A stretch of 64,000 bases of DNA from Acinetobacter equi. Its GTDB lineage: Bacteria; Pseudomonadota; Gammaproteobacteria; Pseudomonadales; Moraxellaceae. The DNA is taken from contig NZ_CP012808.1 of the NCBI RefSeq assembly GCF_001307195.1, forward strand, positions 1,798,001 through 1,862,000, written 5' to 3'. A model generated the notes under the pieces. That model was not told the origin of the DNA. It did no database searches and saw only the letters and a list, made by a program, of their open reading frames with translations. Below are positions 33,179 to 42,814 of the stretch, one piece after another. Made by a program: the position numbers and the translations under genes. Each line of letters opens with the position of its first letter. The first letter of the stretch is position 1.

Positions 33179-33228
33179 CTACGTTGACATCGTAGAGGTC
33201 AGCAGTTCGAGTCTGCTTATACCTACCA
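33179..33228 (+). repeat. attR with displaced 3' half of tRNA-Val
   Basis: The first 22 bases equal attL. The following T arm (AGCAG-TTCGAGT-CTGCT), acceptor strand TATACCT and CCA form the 3' part of a tRNA-Val but lack the 5' half, so this is a fragment. It is probably the original host 3' end. Confidence 0.88.
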
Positions 33229-33251
33229 AAATTCAAAGCTATATATAGTAA

Positions 33252-33290
33252 GGGTTTTAAGCAAAAACAGAGGCTTAAAGCCCTTTTTTT
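33252..33290 (+). terminator. terminator copy at attR
   Basis: GGGTTTTAAGC (33252-33262) pairs with GCTTAAAGCCC (33273-33283), followed by seven T. It is the diverged twin of the attL terminator, that is, the host copy originally behind tRNA-Val. Confidence 0.85.
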
Positions 33291-33484
33291 ATGCCTATAA
33301 TAAGATATGTTAATATCAGCCTATTCGGCTTAAATGGTCGAATAAGTCATTAATGAATAGTGGTTATGCATGTAATTTACTGCTACAAAATATATATTTA
33401 TAGCTTTGTAATAATTAAATTCGATTCAAATAATAATCTTAGTTATAGATTATAATAGGTAAAATTTTCAGAAGCTTAGAATAA

Positions 33485-34430
33485 ATGACATCATTTAGCA
33501 CTTTTGGCAGTCTTATATTGTTAAGCTTGTCACTTTCTTTGTCTGCTGCACCGCTAAATCAACAATACTTATCTTAGCCATTAACTGGGAATGGTGGTGA
33601 ACCTGTTACTTTAATTCGTAAAGGAGTGGGTAAAGATAGAGTTGTACAAGGGCTTGCTATTGACCCTACACATAAATTTATCTATAGCAGTAATGTGACC
33701 GGTAATCCAGAAAAAGGGGTAATTAATCGGTTTCATATGAAAAGTTCACATGTTCTATATGCTTATAGATGCACAGCTTCCATTTGCATATATTGGACAT
33801 CAAGGGATTACTGTTGATGCGGATTCAGGGACTTTATATACATCCACTGGTTCTGCAGTAAAAAATCATGGATGGTACATAACAAAATTTACCTATAATA
33901 AAAATGAGATACCAACTGATTTTAAAGTAATACGAATATTTGATAATTCTTATAGCAAAAAAATTAGTGCTATGCCTTCAATATCACCAGACAATAAAAT
34001 ATTAGCGATTCGAGCTAGAAAAAATCAAAAAAACTATGTCCGAATTTATGACTTTAATGAATTCAAGAAAAATGAAGATCAAGCAGATAAGCTTCCCTAT
34101 AATGAATGGATTGTTGATGATGGATTGACTAAAGATAATTATCCATTTCAAGCAATTACTACAGATGGAAAATATATTTATTTAATGAGTGGTAAATCAG
34201 ATAAACTTCCTAAAAGACTGTATATTTATGACCTGAAAGGGAAAATTGTTCAAAAAATAGATAATCTCAGAATAGGTTATGATGATGCATTTGATTTTAG
34301 TCAATCTGGTGCTTGGGAACCCGAAGGTCTAGCTATAGACAATAAAAGTAAGGAGTTACTACTTTTCTTTGCATTAGGAGATGCAGGTAGTCGCATTGGT
34401 CGTATCTTTAGAATGAAAATACAGGATTAA
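33485..34430 (+). pseudogene. decayed secreted beta-propeller protein (phytase/esterase-like)
   Basis: A signal-peptide start (MTSFSTFGSLILLSLSLSLSA, from 33485) runs into a TAG at 33575-33577. The same frame continues as PLTGNGGEPVTLIRKGV, GKDRVVQGLAIDPTHKFIYSSN until about 33745. There a frameshift moves the coding to another frame, from IDAQLPFAYIGHQGITVDAD to the end at 34430. Motifs such as GLAIDPTHKFIYSS, SISPDNKILAIRAR and SGAWEPEGLAIDNKSKELLL repeat like blades of a beta-propeller and resemble the esterase-like phytase family. With one stop and one frameshift the gene is very likely dead. Confidence 0.78.
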
Positions 34431-34496
34431 ATTAAAATTTATATTAGATTTCTTCCATCAATTATGTTGAATGAAAGAAATCTAATAATTTATAGT

Positions 34497-35900
34497 TTAA
34501 GCGATTTTTGATGAAAGTACTCGATTGTTATCGCTAGAAATTTTTCGATAACTTGCGGCTCTATGATGGTCGGACAAAAGAGGACCGTGACCGAATAGTT
34601 TTTCACGTAAAGTTCCATCTTTATAATCAGTTTGGTAAACACCTCTACGTTGTAATTCAGGAACAATAAACTCAACAATATCTTCAAATGATTGATGCGC
34701 TAAAATATATGCTAGATTGAAACCATCAATGCCCGTTTCTTCAACCCACTCTTGTAAACGGTCTGCTACCGTAGCTGGTGAGCCAACTATAACAGGTCCA
34801 TTTCCACCAACACTTGTCCAATTTGCTACCTCTTCAATAGTCCAAATTTTCTCTGGATCTGCATCTACATAAGATTGAAGCATAGATTGAATTGCGTTAG
34901 TTTGAATGTATTCAACTTGATCTGTTGGCTTAAATTGAGAGAAATCTACACCAGACCAACCAGATGCTAAGGTTAAGCCACCATCATAACTTCCATATTG
35001 TTGATATTCTTTAAATTTAGCTTGAGCTTTTTCATCAGTTTCATCAACAACAATAGCTAACATGGTATAAATAAGTACAGAGTTTGAATCTTTTCCTTCT
35101 TGAATTAAATTTTGTCTTATACCCTGAGCCAGTTTTTTAACTGCAATTTTTGTTGGTGCGGAAATAAAAACACATTCAGCATTTTGGCTTGCAAACTTTT
35201 GACCGCGAGAAGATGCTCCAGCTTGATATAGAACAGGAGTACGCTGTGGAGAAGGTTCACAAATATGAATACCAGGTACTGAAAAATATCTACCTTCATG
35301 GTGAATTGGGTGAATTTTTGTATGATCTGCAAAAATCCCTTTCTCCTTATCACGTAGGACAGCATCAGATTCCCAAGACCCTTCCCAAAGTTTATAGAGA
35401 ACTTCTAAGTATTCATCAGCAATGTCATAACGCTCATCATGACTGACTTGAGTTTTTAAGCCTAAATTTTTAGAGCCACTTTCAAGATAAGATGTCACAA
35501 TATTCCAACCGACACGTCCTTTGGTTAAATGGTCTAAAGTACTCATACGACGTGCAAAAGGGTAAGGGTGCTCAAAAGAAATAGAGGTTGTTACACCAAA
35601 TCCAAGATGTTTTGTCACGGCAGCCATTGCGGGCACAATTTGTAATGGGTCATTGACAGGAACTTGTACAGCACCAGTTAATGCATGCTCAGCAGAGCCA
35701 TGATAAATATCATAAATACCTAAAACATCAGCAATAAAGATACCATCGAATTTTCCACGTTCTAAAATTTTCGCTAAATCTGTCCAATATTCTAAATCTT
35801 TATATTCTGTAGAACGATCTGAAGGGTGGCGCCATAATCCTGGAGATTGATGTGCAACGCAATTCATTTCAAAAGCATTAAATCTAATTTGTTTAGTCAT
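34497..35900 (-). CDS. LLM-class flavin-dependent monooxygenase (NtaA/SnaA/DszA family)
   Basis: A 467-residue TIM-barrel flavoenzyme of the bacterial luciferase superfamily, the NtaA/DszA branch, which uses FMNH2 supplied by a separate reductase. Family features include FDGIFIADVLGIYD near 53-66, FEHPYPFARRMSTLDHLTKGRVGWNIVTSYLESG (about 109-142), the PSPQRTPVLYQAGASSRGQKFA nucleotide-binding region (about 215-236) and a C-terminal GTPATVADRLQEW-like element. Relatives oxidise EDTA/NTA, organosulfur compounds or pristinamycin; the substrate here is unknown. No partner reductase is adjacent. It is a single gene. Confidence 0.88.
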   Translation of the reverse strand: MTKQIRFNAFEMNCVAHQSPGLWRHPSDRSTEYKDLEYWTDLAKILERGKFDGIFIADVLGIYDIYHGSAEHALTGAVQVPVNDPLQIVPAMAAVTKHLGFGVTTSISFEHPYPFARRMSTLDHLTKGRVGWNIVTSYLESGSKNLGLKTQVSHDERYDIADEYLEVLYKLWEGSWESDAVLRDKEKGIFADHTKIHPIHHEGRYFSVPGIHICEPSPQRTPVLYQAGASSRGQKFASQNAECVFISAPTKIAVKKLAQGIRQNLIQEGKDSNSVLIYTMLAIVVDETDEKAQAKFKEYQQYGSYDGGLTLASGWSGVDFSQFKPTDQVEYIQTNAIQSMLQSYVDADPEKIWTIEEVANWTSVGGNGPVIVGSPATVADRLQEWVEETGIDGFNLAYILAHQSFEDIVEFIVPELQRRGVYQTDYKDGTLREKLFGHGPLLSDHHRAASYRKISSDNNRVLSSKIA

Positions 35901-36217
35901 AAGATTCTTTAAAATATGAGAAATAGTTTTTGATTATCTTACCGATCAAAATCAATAATTTTTAATAATAAAAAAAACAATATTTAGCAGATATGATATT
36001 TATGAAAATAAATTATTAACTTATAAAAAACATAACTTAGCATTCATTTAATATTTAAGATCTTATTTTGTAAGCGATAAATAGAACGTTATTGTGATTT
36101 TTTATTTGATAAATTCTTAGCTATAAAAGAAAAAGCAAAATATTATTCTATTCAAAGAGTAGTCCTAGATATTACTTTTTCTTTTATGTCAAAGCTTTGT
36201 AATGGAGCTTTGATTTA
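35901..36217. other. AT-rich intergenic region with SPFH terminator hairpin
   Basis: Mostly very AT-rich sequence with no plausible ORF. TCAAAGCT (36188-36195) and AGCTTTGA (36205-36212) form a perfect 8-base stem just after the stop of the SPFH gene and could end its transcript. The promoter of the LLM gene should lie in its left part, without a clear consensus. Confidence 0.5.
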
Positions 36218-37060
36218 TTAGTTTAATTTACCAATACTGGTGAATTTATCTGGAACAATCACCATTGTATTGAGTGTTCCTTGTTCAGCAGCTTTAAGCA
36301 GTGCTTCAGCCTTTGTTTTCTCAGCTTCAGCACGAAGAAGATCAACATATTTATCTGATGCATTTTCTGCTAAAACTCTTTTAATTTCAGTTTCAACTCG
36401 AGCTGTTTCAAGCTCATTTTGTTTGGTCTTCAACGCATTTTGTGAATTTACAATTGCTAAAGATGAATCTAGGATAGATTTTGGTGGAGACACTTTTAAA
36501 ATGTTAATTTCATTAACTTTAACAAAGCGGTCTTTACCTTGGACTTTTAATTTTAGGTTAATACTATTTTTGATTTCTGTTTCAATTGTTGCACGATTAT
36601 CATTAACTGCAAGTGCTTTATATTTACTTACTACATCGTTAATAGCTGAATTTGCGACATATTGAACATATTGTCCAAGTAGATAAACATCACCATCCTC
36701 CGTGACAATGTGTTGTGCTTTTTCAGTTTTATATGCAATAGCTGCATTTTCAGGAACAATACCGTAATTCACTTTGAGTTGAAAATCTTGCATAGGAATT
36801 TTCTCTACGACAATCGGTTGAGAATCAACGTTTAATACAAGATTTCTTTTAGAAACTTTAATGACGTCACCAATCAATGTTTGGTGTAAGCCTTGTCCCA
36901 AAACAGTATCTTCAATTTCACCACTAAATGTTTGACGAATGCCTGTGTCTGCATCAGTGATACGAATAAAGCTACGAGATAGTATTATTAAAAAAATAAT
37001 AAGTAATAAAACTGAAATGGTCAAAAATATAGTAGTTTGGCTTATTTTGATTTGTTGCAT
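36218..37060 (-). CDS. SPFH/band-7 domain membrane protein (prohibitin-like)
   Basis: A 280-residue protein with one N-terminal membrane helix (about 10-29, FLTISVLLLIIFLIILSRSF) and an SPFH domain (about 33-205). Prohibitin-type features include DADTGIRQTFSGEI, QDFQLKVNYGIVPENAA and a final Ala/Glu-rich coiled coil (about 205-260, ALKTKQNELETARVETEIKRVL). SPFH proteins form ring-like scaffolds and are often tied to membrane proteases, but no HflKC or FtsH gene lies nearby. It appears monocistronic. Confidence 0.82.
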   Translation of the reverse strand: MQQIKISQTTIFLTISVLLLIIFLIILSRSFIRITDADTGIRQTFSGEIEDTVLGQGLHQTLIGDVIKVSKRNLVLNVDSQPIVVEKIPMQDFQLKVNYGIVPENAAIAYKTEKAQHIVTEDGDVYLLGQYVQYVANSAINDVVSKYKALAVNDNRATIETEIKNSINLKLKVQGKDRFVKVNEINILKVSPPKSILDSSLAIVNSQNALKTKQNELETARVETEIKRVLAENASDKYVDLLRAEAEKTKAEALLKAAEQGTLNTMVIVPDKFTSIGKLN

Positions 37061-37262
37061 ATAGGAAAAACCTTGATAAAAATAAAGTTTTGTTTGTATT
37101 TAAATGTGATCAATTTGTTCTTAATGAGTAATTAAGCCAATTTTCTTTATATTATAGCTTTGATTTTTATTAGAAGGCTAATTTTATAAGATCGATATAG
37201 TTAAATAATCGGTTTTTACTTTGATAGTAATTATAAAGCGATTCATCAAGTTTCGAGTACAT

Positions 37263-37295
37263 CAATAAGAAAGGCTATAACGCACTTTCTTATTG
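37263..37295. terminator. hairpin after tas
   Basis: CAATAAGAAAG (37263-37273) pairs perfectly with CTTTCTTATTG (37285-37295). It lies 20 bases beyond the tas stop; no good T-run follows on the minus strand, so termination is only likely. Confidence 0.5.
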
Positions 37296-37314
37296 AGTTG
37301 TATATTAATGAAAA

Positions 37315-38364
37315 TTAAGGTGCAGGATTCGGTTGTTGTTTGTGAATTTTTGCAATCTCATCTAAAATTTCCTGATTTAGATTAATTTCAAAAGCATCAA
37401 TATTTTCTTTAAGTTGATCTAAATTTGTGGCACCAATAATTGTTGATGTCACGAAAAATTGTTGCTTAATAAATGCTAGTGCTAATTGTGTAAGACTTAA
37501 ATTATATTTTTCAGCGAGTAGCGCGTATTGCTCAGTGGCCCATTCACTTTCAGGATTAGAATAACGACTAAATCGTGAAAATAGAGTGACTCGAGCATTT
37601 GCAGGACGAGCCCCATTTCTGAATTTTCCTGTTAAATAACCAAATGCTAAAGGTGAATATGCTAATAAGCCAACACCTTCATATTTTGCAATTTCCGCCA
37701 TTCCAATTTCGTAAGTGCGATTTAATAGGCTATATGGATTTTGCACACTTACGAATTTTTCTAAACCAAGTTTTTCAGCAAGGTGTAAAAATTTCATTGT
37801 GCCCCAAGGTGTTTCATTTGATAAACCAATGTAACGAATACGACCATTTTTAATTTCATTTGAAAGAGCAGCCAATGTTTCTTCTAATGCTGTAATTTCA
37901 TGATCATTCTTAGCGTCATTATTGCTATAACCTAATTTCCCAAAGAAATTTGTTGGGCGTTGAGGCCAGTGTAATTGGTATAAATCGATATAATCTGTTT
38001 GTAAGCGTTGAAGTGATTGATCAATTGCAGATTCAATCTCACTTGCAATAAATTTTGTTTTTCCATCTCGAATATGTGCACCGCCTTGTGATGGACCTGC
38101 AATTTTAGATGCTAGAAATAATTTGTCTCGACCGCCATGTTTTGCAATCCAATTACCAATAATAGTTTCTGTTGAACCTTGTGTTTCAGGCTTAGGTGGA
38201 ACAGGATACATTTCTGCAGTATCCCAAAAAAATAATCCACGTTCTAAAGCATAATCAAGCTGTTGAAATGCCTCATTTTGTGTGTTTTGTTCGCCAAAAG
38301 TCATTGTGCCTAAACAAATTTCAGGAACCAAAATTCCTGTATTAGATAGGGGCTTAAATTGCAT
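37315..38364 (-). CDS. tas: Tas-type NADP(H)-dependent aldo/keto reductase
   Basis: A 349-residue cytosolic aldo/keto reductase closest in pattern to E. coli Tas. The tetrad is present: Asp48, Tyr53 (DTAEMYPVPP), Lys87 (LASKIAG) and His132 (LYQLHWPQRP). The MYPVPP motif and the VSVQNPYSLLNRTYEIGMAEI stretch are typical of Tas. NADPH binding is suggested by the C-terminal STIIGATNLDQLKENIDAF. The physiological substrate is unclear in the family. It is monocistronic, with its own upstream gap of about 165 bases. Confidence 0.9.
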   Translation of the reverse strand: MQFKPLSNTGILVPEICLGTMTFGEQNTQNEAFQQLDYALERGLFFWDTAEMYPVPPKPETQGSTETIIGNWIAKHGGRDKLFLASKIAGPSQGGAHIRDGKTKFIASEIESAIDQSLQRLQTDYIDLYQLHWPQRPTNFFGKLGYSNNDAKNDHEITALEETLAALSNEIKNGRIRYIGLSNETPWGTMKFLHLAEKLGLEKFVSVQNPYSLLNRTYEIGMAEIAKYEGVGLLAYSPLAFGYLTGKFRNGARPANARVTLFSRFSRYSNPESEWATEQYALLAEKYNLSLTQLALAFIKQQFFVTSTIIGATNLDQLKENIDAFEINLNQEILDEIAKIHKQQPNPAP

Positions 38365-38486
38365 GCTAATGTCCTATAAAAACAATGGAGTTTATTTACT
38401 ATGGAATAAGCTAAATGATTAGAGAATATAATTGAAATCACAAATTATGAGATCGTTCTAATTTTTATAAAAATACAAACATAAAA

Positions 38487-38511
38487 AAAGCAAATCCTAA
38501 GATTTGCTTTT
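38487..38511. terminator. bidirectional terminator after crp
   Basis: AGCAAATC (38489-38496) pairs with GATTTGCT (38501-38508), with A-run on the left and T-run on the right, and so serves the minus-strand crp gene. Confidence 0.85.
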
Positions 38512-38531
38512 TATCACTCATTTATGCAATT

Positions 38532-39236
38532 TTATTCAACATCATTTGTGAATTCAGGCTCTTCATGAGATTCTAAAGATGCATCAAAAATTAAAATTGC
38601 TTTACCATCAGTTTCAATCATACCTTGTTCTTCAAGCGCTTTAAGAACACGGCCAACCATTTCACGTGAGCAGCCTACAATTCGACCAATTTCTTGGCGT
38701 GTAATACGAATTTGACGGCCATTTGGTAAAATCATTGCTTCAGGTTGAGTCGATAAGTCGATTAAACAACGTGCGATACGACCAGAAACATCGATGAATG
38801 CTAAGTCTGTTACTTTACGAGTTGTATTTTTAAGACGACGTACAAGCTGAGCGAATACAGCGTAGCTTAAGTCAGGATATTGCTTGCTTAAATCATGGAA
38901 GTTTTCATAAGTAATTTCAGCAATCTCACATACTTCACGAGTACGTACTTCAGCAGTACGTTGTGGATTTGCTTCAAAAAGACCCATTTCCCCAAAGAAA
39001 TCACCAGGATTCAAATAAGCTACAACGATCTCACGGTCATCATCTTCACGAAGAATGATAGATACAGAACCTTTTAAGATTAAGTATAAAGACTTAGAGT
39101 CTGAACCTGGATCGATAATTGTTGTACGTTTTGGATAACGATTAATATAAGCGCGTTTTAATAATGCTTTTACTGACTCTGGTAATTGACCCGGAGATAG
39201 TGCATCAGTGCTAAGTTGTGAAAAGTTTGAAGTCAT
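38532..39236 (-). CDS. crp: CRP/Vfr-family cAMP-dependent global regulator
   Basis: A 234-residue transcription factor. The N-terminal cyclic-nucleotide domain carries the cAMP pocket FGEMGLFEANPQRTAEVRT, with Glu83 and Arg93-Thr94. A dimer helix is followed by a winged HTH at about 178-200 (ITRQEIGRIVGCSREMVGRVL), nearly identical in pattern to CRP and Vfr. The open frame begins at 39275, but the family N-terminus indicates the ATG at 39236. An OsmC-family gene is divergent, mirroring the E. coli crp-yhfA neighbourhood. Their shared 171-base gap may hold CRP sites controlling both. Confidence 0.93.
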   Translation of the reverse strand: MTSNFSQLSTDALSPGQLPESVKALLKRAYINRYPKRTTIIDPGSDSKSLYLILKGSVSIILREDDDREIVVAYLNPGDFFGEMGLFEANPQRTAEVRTREVCEIAEITYENFHDLSKQYPDLSYAVFAQLVRRLKNTTRKVTDLAFIDVSGRIARCLIDLSTQPEAMILPNGRQIRITRQEIGRIVGCSREMVGRVLKALEEQGMIETDGKAILIFDASLESHEEPEFTNDVE

Positions 39237-39407
39237 GCTAACGGTTCCGAATTGGATAAATAATAGATCGCACAAGACCTAGTATGAACTTGTCACACAG
39301 AAGAGATGAAAATTCTTTTCAACTCAATCGATGAAATTCCTTATCAGCTCAAATTATGTTAGTGTACAGGTACCATGTAAATTTATAGCTTTTTTTAGGG
39401 ACTTGCA

Positions 39408-39830
39408 ATGCAAACGAGTGTTCATTGGCTAGAGAATGTTGCTTTTGAGGCAAAATCAGAGAGCGGGCATAGCATAATTATGGATGGATCTCCTGAATAT
39501 GGCGGTGAAAACCGTGGTCCACGTCCTATGGAAATGATATTAATGGGACTTGGTGGTTGTGCTTCGTTTGATATTGTGACGATATTAAAGAAATCTAGAC
39601 AAGACGTGACAAGTGTTGAGTGTTTTATTAAAGCTGATCGTGCTGATACAATTCCTGCAGTATTTACTAAAATTCATCTCCATTTTGTCGTGAAAGGCAA
39701 CTCTGTCAAAGAAAAGCAAGTTTCTAAAGCTGTTGAACTTTCAGCCGAAAAGTACTGTTCAGCGAGCAAAATGTTAGCGGATGGTGGGGTTAATATTTCA
39801 CATGATTTTGAGATTGTGGAATTAAGTTAA
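39408..39830 (+). CDS. OsmC-family protein (YhfA-like)
   Basis: A 140-residue OsmC/Ohr-fold protein. The paired cysteines are Cys51 (GLGGCASFD) and Cys117 (EKYCSASKML), the redox pair of peroxide-reducing family members. The N-terminal RGPRPMEMILMGLGGC is characteristic of the YhfA branch. It is divergent from crp as in E. coli. A peroxidase or persulfide-related role is possible. A strong terminator follows. Confidence 0.87.
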   Translation: MQTSVHWLENVAFEAKSESGHSIIMDGSPEYGGENRGPRPMEMILMGLGGCASFDIVTILKKSRQDVTSVECFIKADRADTIPAVFTKIHLHFVVKGNSVKEKQVSKAVELSAEKYCSASKMLADGGVNISHDFEIVELS

Positions 39831-39860
39831 AATAATTGTAATAAAATGTAAAAATCACCA

Positions 39861-39889
39861 AGGTCGGATTGAATCCGACCTGTTTTTTT
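39861..39889 (+). terminator. terminator after OsmC-family gene
   Basis: AGGTCGGAT (39861-39869) pairs with ATCCGACCT (39873-39881), followed by GTTTTTTT. Confidence 0.9.
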
Positions 39890-40002
39890 AGAATTAAAAG
39901 ATAATTTTGAATACTCATTCGTTGTTTATTGTAATGATAAGTGGAATTTTTGAATGTTTGAGTAACAGAAGAGGTGAATAAAATATAGAAGATTAGACTT
40001 GA

Positions 40003-40030
40003 CTTGAAAAAAATAAATTAGCACGCATAT
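40003..40030 (+). promoter_or_regulatory. distal sigma-32-like promoter of clpB
   Basis: CTTGAAA at 40003-40009 and CGCATAT at 40024-40030 with a 14-base spacer. It resembles the heat-shock consensus CTTGAAA/CCCCATNT. It is a near-duplicate of the proximal promoter 88 bases downstream. Confidence 0.5.
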
Positions 40031-40090
40031 TACAACCAAAATCCAACGATTTTAATTAGAATAACTATATGAAAAATATATGAATAATTT

Positions 40091-40117
40091 CTTGAAAAAA
40101 ATAAATAGCTCCCATAT
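40091..40117 (+). promoter_or_regulatory. proximal sigma-32-like promoter of clpB
   Basis: CTTGAAA at 40091-40097 and CCCATAT at 40111-40117 with a 13-base spacer, a close match to the RpoH consensus and about 40 bases upstream of the ATG. Heat-shock control of clpB is the norm in proteobacteria. Confidence 0.75.
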
Positions 40118-40157
40118 ATTGATTAAGTTAAAAAATTGGTTGTGAGGAATAAGAAGA

Positions 40158-42737
40158 ATGCGTTTTGAAAAATTTACAAATCGCCTGCAACAAACTCTCT
40201 CCGATGCTCAGTCTTTAGCAATGAGTAAAGACCATACAGCAATTGAAGGGATTCATATTTTAAGTACGTTGTTAGATGAAGCATCAAACATTAGCTTGTT
40301 ACAACAAGCTGGAGCAAATTTAAGAGATTTACAAGTAAAGTTGAATCAAGCTTTACAAGATGCTCCAACAATCGCAAATCCGACAGGTGATATTCATTTA
40401 AGTCCAGATGCAGTAAAAGCATTAAATCTTGCAGATAGTTTTGCGCAAAAGGCAGGGGACGAGTTTTTATCTACAGACTGGGTCATGCTCGGATTGGCAG
40501 AAGTTGGTGCAACGAAAGCAATTTTAAGTAGTATCGGTTTAACATCAGAGCAATTAAAAACAGCGATTAATAAAGTTCGAGGTGATGAAAAAGTGATGAG
40601 CAATAATCATGAAGATCAACGTGATTCACTCAATAAATACACGATTGATTTAACAGAACGTGCTGCTGCAGGAAAACTTGATCCTGTTATTGGCCGTGAT
40701 GATGAAATTCGTCGTACGATTCAAGTTTTATCACGTCGTACTAAAAATAATCCTGTGTTAATTGGTGAGCCAGGTGTTGGTAAAACCGCAATTGTTGAAG
40801 GTTTAGCACAGCGTATTATTAATCGTGAAGTACCTGAAAGTTTACAGGGTAAACGTGTTTTATCTTTAGATTTAGGTTCATTGCTTGCTGGTGCTAAATA
40901 TCGTGGTGAATTTGAAGAGCGTCTAAAAGCGGTCTTAAATGATTTAGCAAAACAAGATGGTCAAGTGATTCTCTTTATTGATGAGCTTCATACATTGGTT
41001 GGCGCAGGTAAGGGCGATGGCGCAATGGATGCTGGTAATATGCTTAAACCAGCGCTTGCACGTGGTGAATTACGCTGTGTTGGTGCAACGACTTTAGATG
41101 AGTATCGTCAATATATTGAAAAAGATGCTGCTTTAGAACGTCGTTTCCAAAAAGTACAGGTTGATGAACCAAGTGTTGAAGATACCATTGCAATTTTACG
41201 TGGTTTGAAAGAACGTTATGAAGTACATCATGGTGTGAAAATTTTAGACTCTGCGATTATTGCAGCAGCAAAAATGTCACATCGTTATATCACTGATCGT
41301 CAATTACCAGATAAAGCAATTGATTTGATTGATGAGGCAGCTTCACGTATCAAAATGGAACTGGATTCTAAACCAGAGCCATTAGATAAACTTGAACGTC
41401 GTTTAATTCAATTGAAACTTCAATTGGAAGCAGTGAAAAAAGATGAAGATGCAGGCAGTAAAGCTGAAGTCGATCATCTTGAGAGTCAAATTTCTGAAGT
41501 TGAAAGAGAATATAGTGATTTAGAAGAGATCTGGATTGCTGAAAAACGTTTAGTACAAGGTGATCAACAAACTCAGGCTGAATTAGATCAAGCACGTATA
41601 GCAATGCAAAAAGCGCAACGTGAAAATGATTTAGCTGAAATGGCACGTTTGCAATATGGGATTATTCCAGAACTAGAAAAACGTTTAAGTGAAGAAGAGG
41701 TTGCTGAAGAAAAAGCAGAACCAAAACTTTTACGTAATAAAGTAACGGATAATGAAATTGCAGAAGTAGTGAGTGCCGCAACAGGTATTCCTGTAGCGAA
41801 AATGATGCAAGGTGAGCGTGAGAAACTACTTCATATGGAAGATTTCTTACATAACCGTGTTGTTGGTCAAGATGAGGCAGTTGTTGCAGTATCGAATGCT
41901 GTGCGTCGTTCACGTGCAGGTTTATCAGATCCAAATCGTCCGAGTGGTTCATTCTTGTTCCTAGGACCAACTGGGGTAGGTAAAACTGAATTAACGAAAG
42001 CATTAGCGAATTTCTTATTTGACAGTGATGATGCGATGATTCGTATTGATATGTCAGAGTTTATGGAAAAGCATTCGGTGAGTCGTTTAGTTGGTGCACC
42101 TCCAGGCTATGTAGGCTATGAAGAAGGTGGTTTATTAACTGAAGCTGTACGTCGTAAACCTTATAGCGTTGTGTTATTTGATGAAGTTGAAAAAGCACAT
42201 CCTGATGTTTTCAATATCTTATTACAAGTGTTGGATGATGGGCGTTTAACAGACTCGCAAGGTCGTGTAGTTGACTTTAAGAATACTGTAATTGTGATGA
42301 CATCTAACTTAGGTTCACAAGATGTACGTGAATTAGGTGAAGGTGCAACAGAAGATGAAGTTCGTACAGTTGTGATGAATGCTGTAGGACAACACTTCCG
42401 TCCTGAATTTGTGAACCGTATTGATGAATTGGTCATCTTCCATTCACTTCAAAAAGCACAAATTCGCGGTATTGCAGATATTCAATTAGATCGTTTACGT
42501 TCACGTTTAAGCGAAAAAGATATGCGCTTAACGATTGATGATACGGCATTTGATCAATTGATTGATGCAGGTTTTGATCCAGTTTACGGTGCTCGTCCAT
42601 TAAAACGTGCAATTCAACAACAAGTTGAAAATACGTTAGCTCAGAAAATATTAGCGGGTGATTTTATACCTGGTGATAATATTCTGATTAAATCAGAGAA
42701 TGGTCATTTGGTCTTTGATAAAGTGAAATTAAGCTAA
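40158..42737 (+). CDS. clpB: ATP-dependent disaggregase ClpB
   Basis: An 859-residue Hsp100 chaperone that, with DnaK, threads aggregated proteins through its hexamer. It has an N-terminal Clp repeat domain (about 1-145), AAA+ domain 1 with Walker A GEPGVGKT at 203-210 and Walker [11 protein letters not shown], a coiled-coil middle domain (about 410-530, [11 protein letters not shown]), and AAA+ domain 2 with GPTGVGKT at 603-610 and YVGYEEGG. Absence of an IGF loop and presence of the middle domain separate it from ClpA. It is monocistronic with sigma-32-like promoters upstream and a bidirectional terminator downstream. Confidence 0.97.
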   Translation: MRFEKFTNRLQQTLSDAQSLAMSKDHTAIEGIHILSTLLDEASNISLLQQAGANLRDLQVKLNQALQDAPTIANPTGDIHLSPDAVKALNLADSFAQKAGDEFLSTDWVMLGLAEVGATKAILSSIGLTSEQLKTAINKVRGDEKVMSNNHEDQRDSLNKYTIDLTERAAAGKLDPVIGRDDEIRRTIQVLSRRTKNNPVLIGEPGVGKTAIVEGLAQRIINREVPESLQGKRVLSLDLGSLLAGAKYRGEFEERLKAVLNDLAKQDGQVILFIDELHTLVGAGKGDGAMDAGNMLKPALARGELRCVGATTLDEYRQYIEKDAALERRFQKVQVDEPSVEDTIAILRGLKERYEVHHGVKILDSAIIAAAKMSHRYITDRQLPDKAIDLIDEAASRIKMELDSKPEPLDKLERRLIQLKLQLEAVKKDEDAGSKAEVDHLESQISEVEREYSDLEEIWIAEKRLVQGDQQTQAELDQARIAMQKAQRENDLAEMARLQYGIIPELEKRLSEEEVAEEKAEPKLLRNKVTDNEIAEVVSAATGIPVAKMMQGEREKLLHMEDFLHNRVVGQDEAVVAVSNAVRRSRAGLSDPNRPSGSFLFLGPTGVGKTELTKALANFLFDSDDAMIRIDMSEFMEKHSVSRLVGAPPGYVGYEEGGLLTEAVRRKPYSVVLFDEVEKAHPDVFNILLQVLDDGRLTDSQGRVVDFKNTVIVMTSNLGSQDVRELGEGATEDEVRTVVMNAVGQHFRPEFVNRIDELVIFHSLQKAQIRGIADIQLDRLRSRLSEKDMRLTIDDTAFDQLIDAGFDPVYGARPLKRAIQQQVENTLAQKILAGDFIPGDNILIKSENGHLVFDKVKLS

Positions 42738-42757
42738 ATCAAACGGCACAATAAAAA

Positions 42758-42783
42758 AACCTAGCTTCGGCTAGGTTTTTTTA
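42758..42783. terminator. bidirectional terminator between clpB and rlmKL
   Basis: ACCTAGC (42759-42765) and GCTAGGT (42770-42776) with a UUCG tetraloop, flanked by A-run and T-run. It serves both convergent genes. Confidence 0.92.
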
Positions 42784-42814
42784 TTGCTTAAATGATTGAA
42801 ATAATCAACCAATA

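Larger units (their letters stand above)
12188..33200. mobile_element. defective lambda-like (siphovirus) prophage integrated in tRNA-Val
   Basis: About 21 kb bounded by a 22-base identical direct repeat (12188-12209 and 33179-33200). Contents in order: tyrosine integrase, HTH gene, truncated methyltransferase, truncated capsid, head completion, tail tube, chaperone with frameshift, tape measure, tail tip, fibre, holin, endolysin, spanins. The long-tail module with tape measure, TAC frameshift and TipJ indicates a non-contractile siphovirus. No repressor, replication, terminase, portal or protease gene is present, so it cannot be self-sufficient. Accessory genes are interspersed. Confidence 0.93.

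Noticed and set aside
33179..33228. Second functional tRNA-Val gene at attR
   Set aside because: Only the anticodon arm onward is present; the acceptor 5' strand and D arm are missing.
33626..33817. Separate small gene starting with GTG
   Set aside because: It is the continuation of the secreted beta-propeller frame after the in-frame TAG, cut again by a frameshift; treated as part of the pseudogene.
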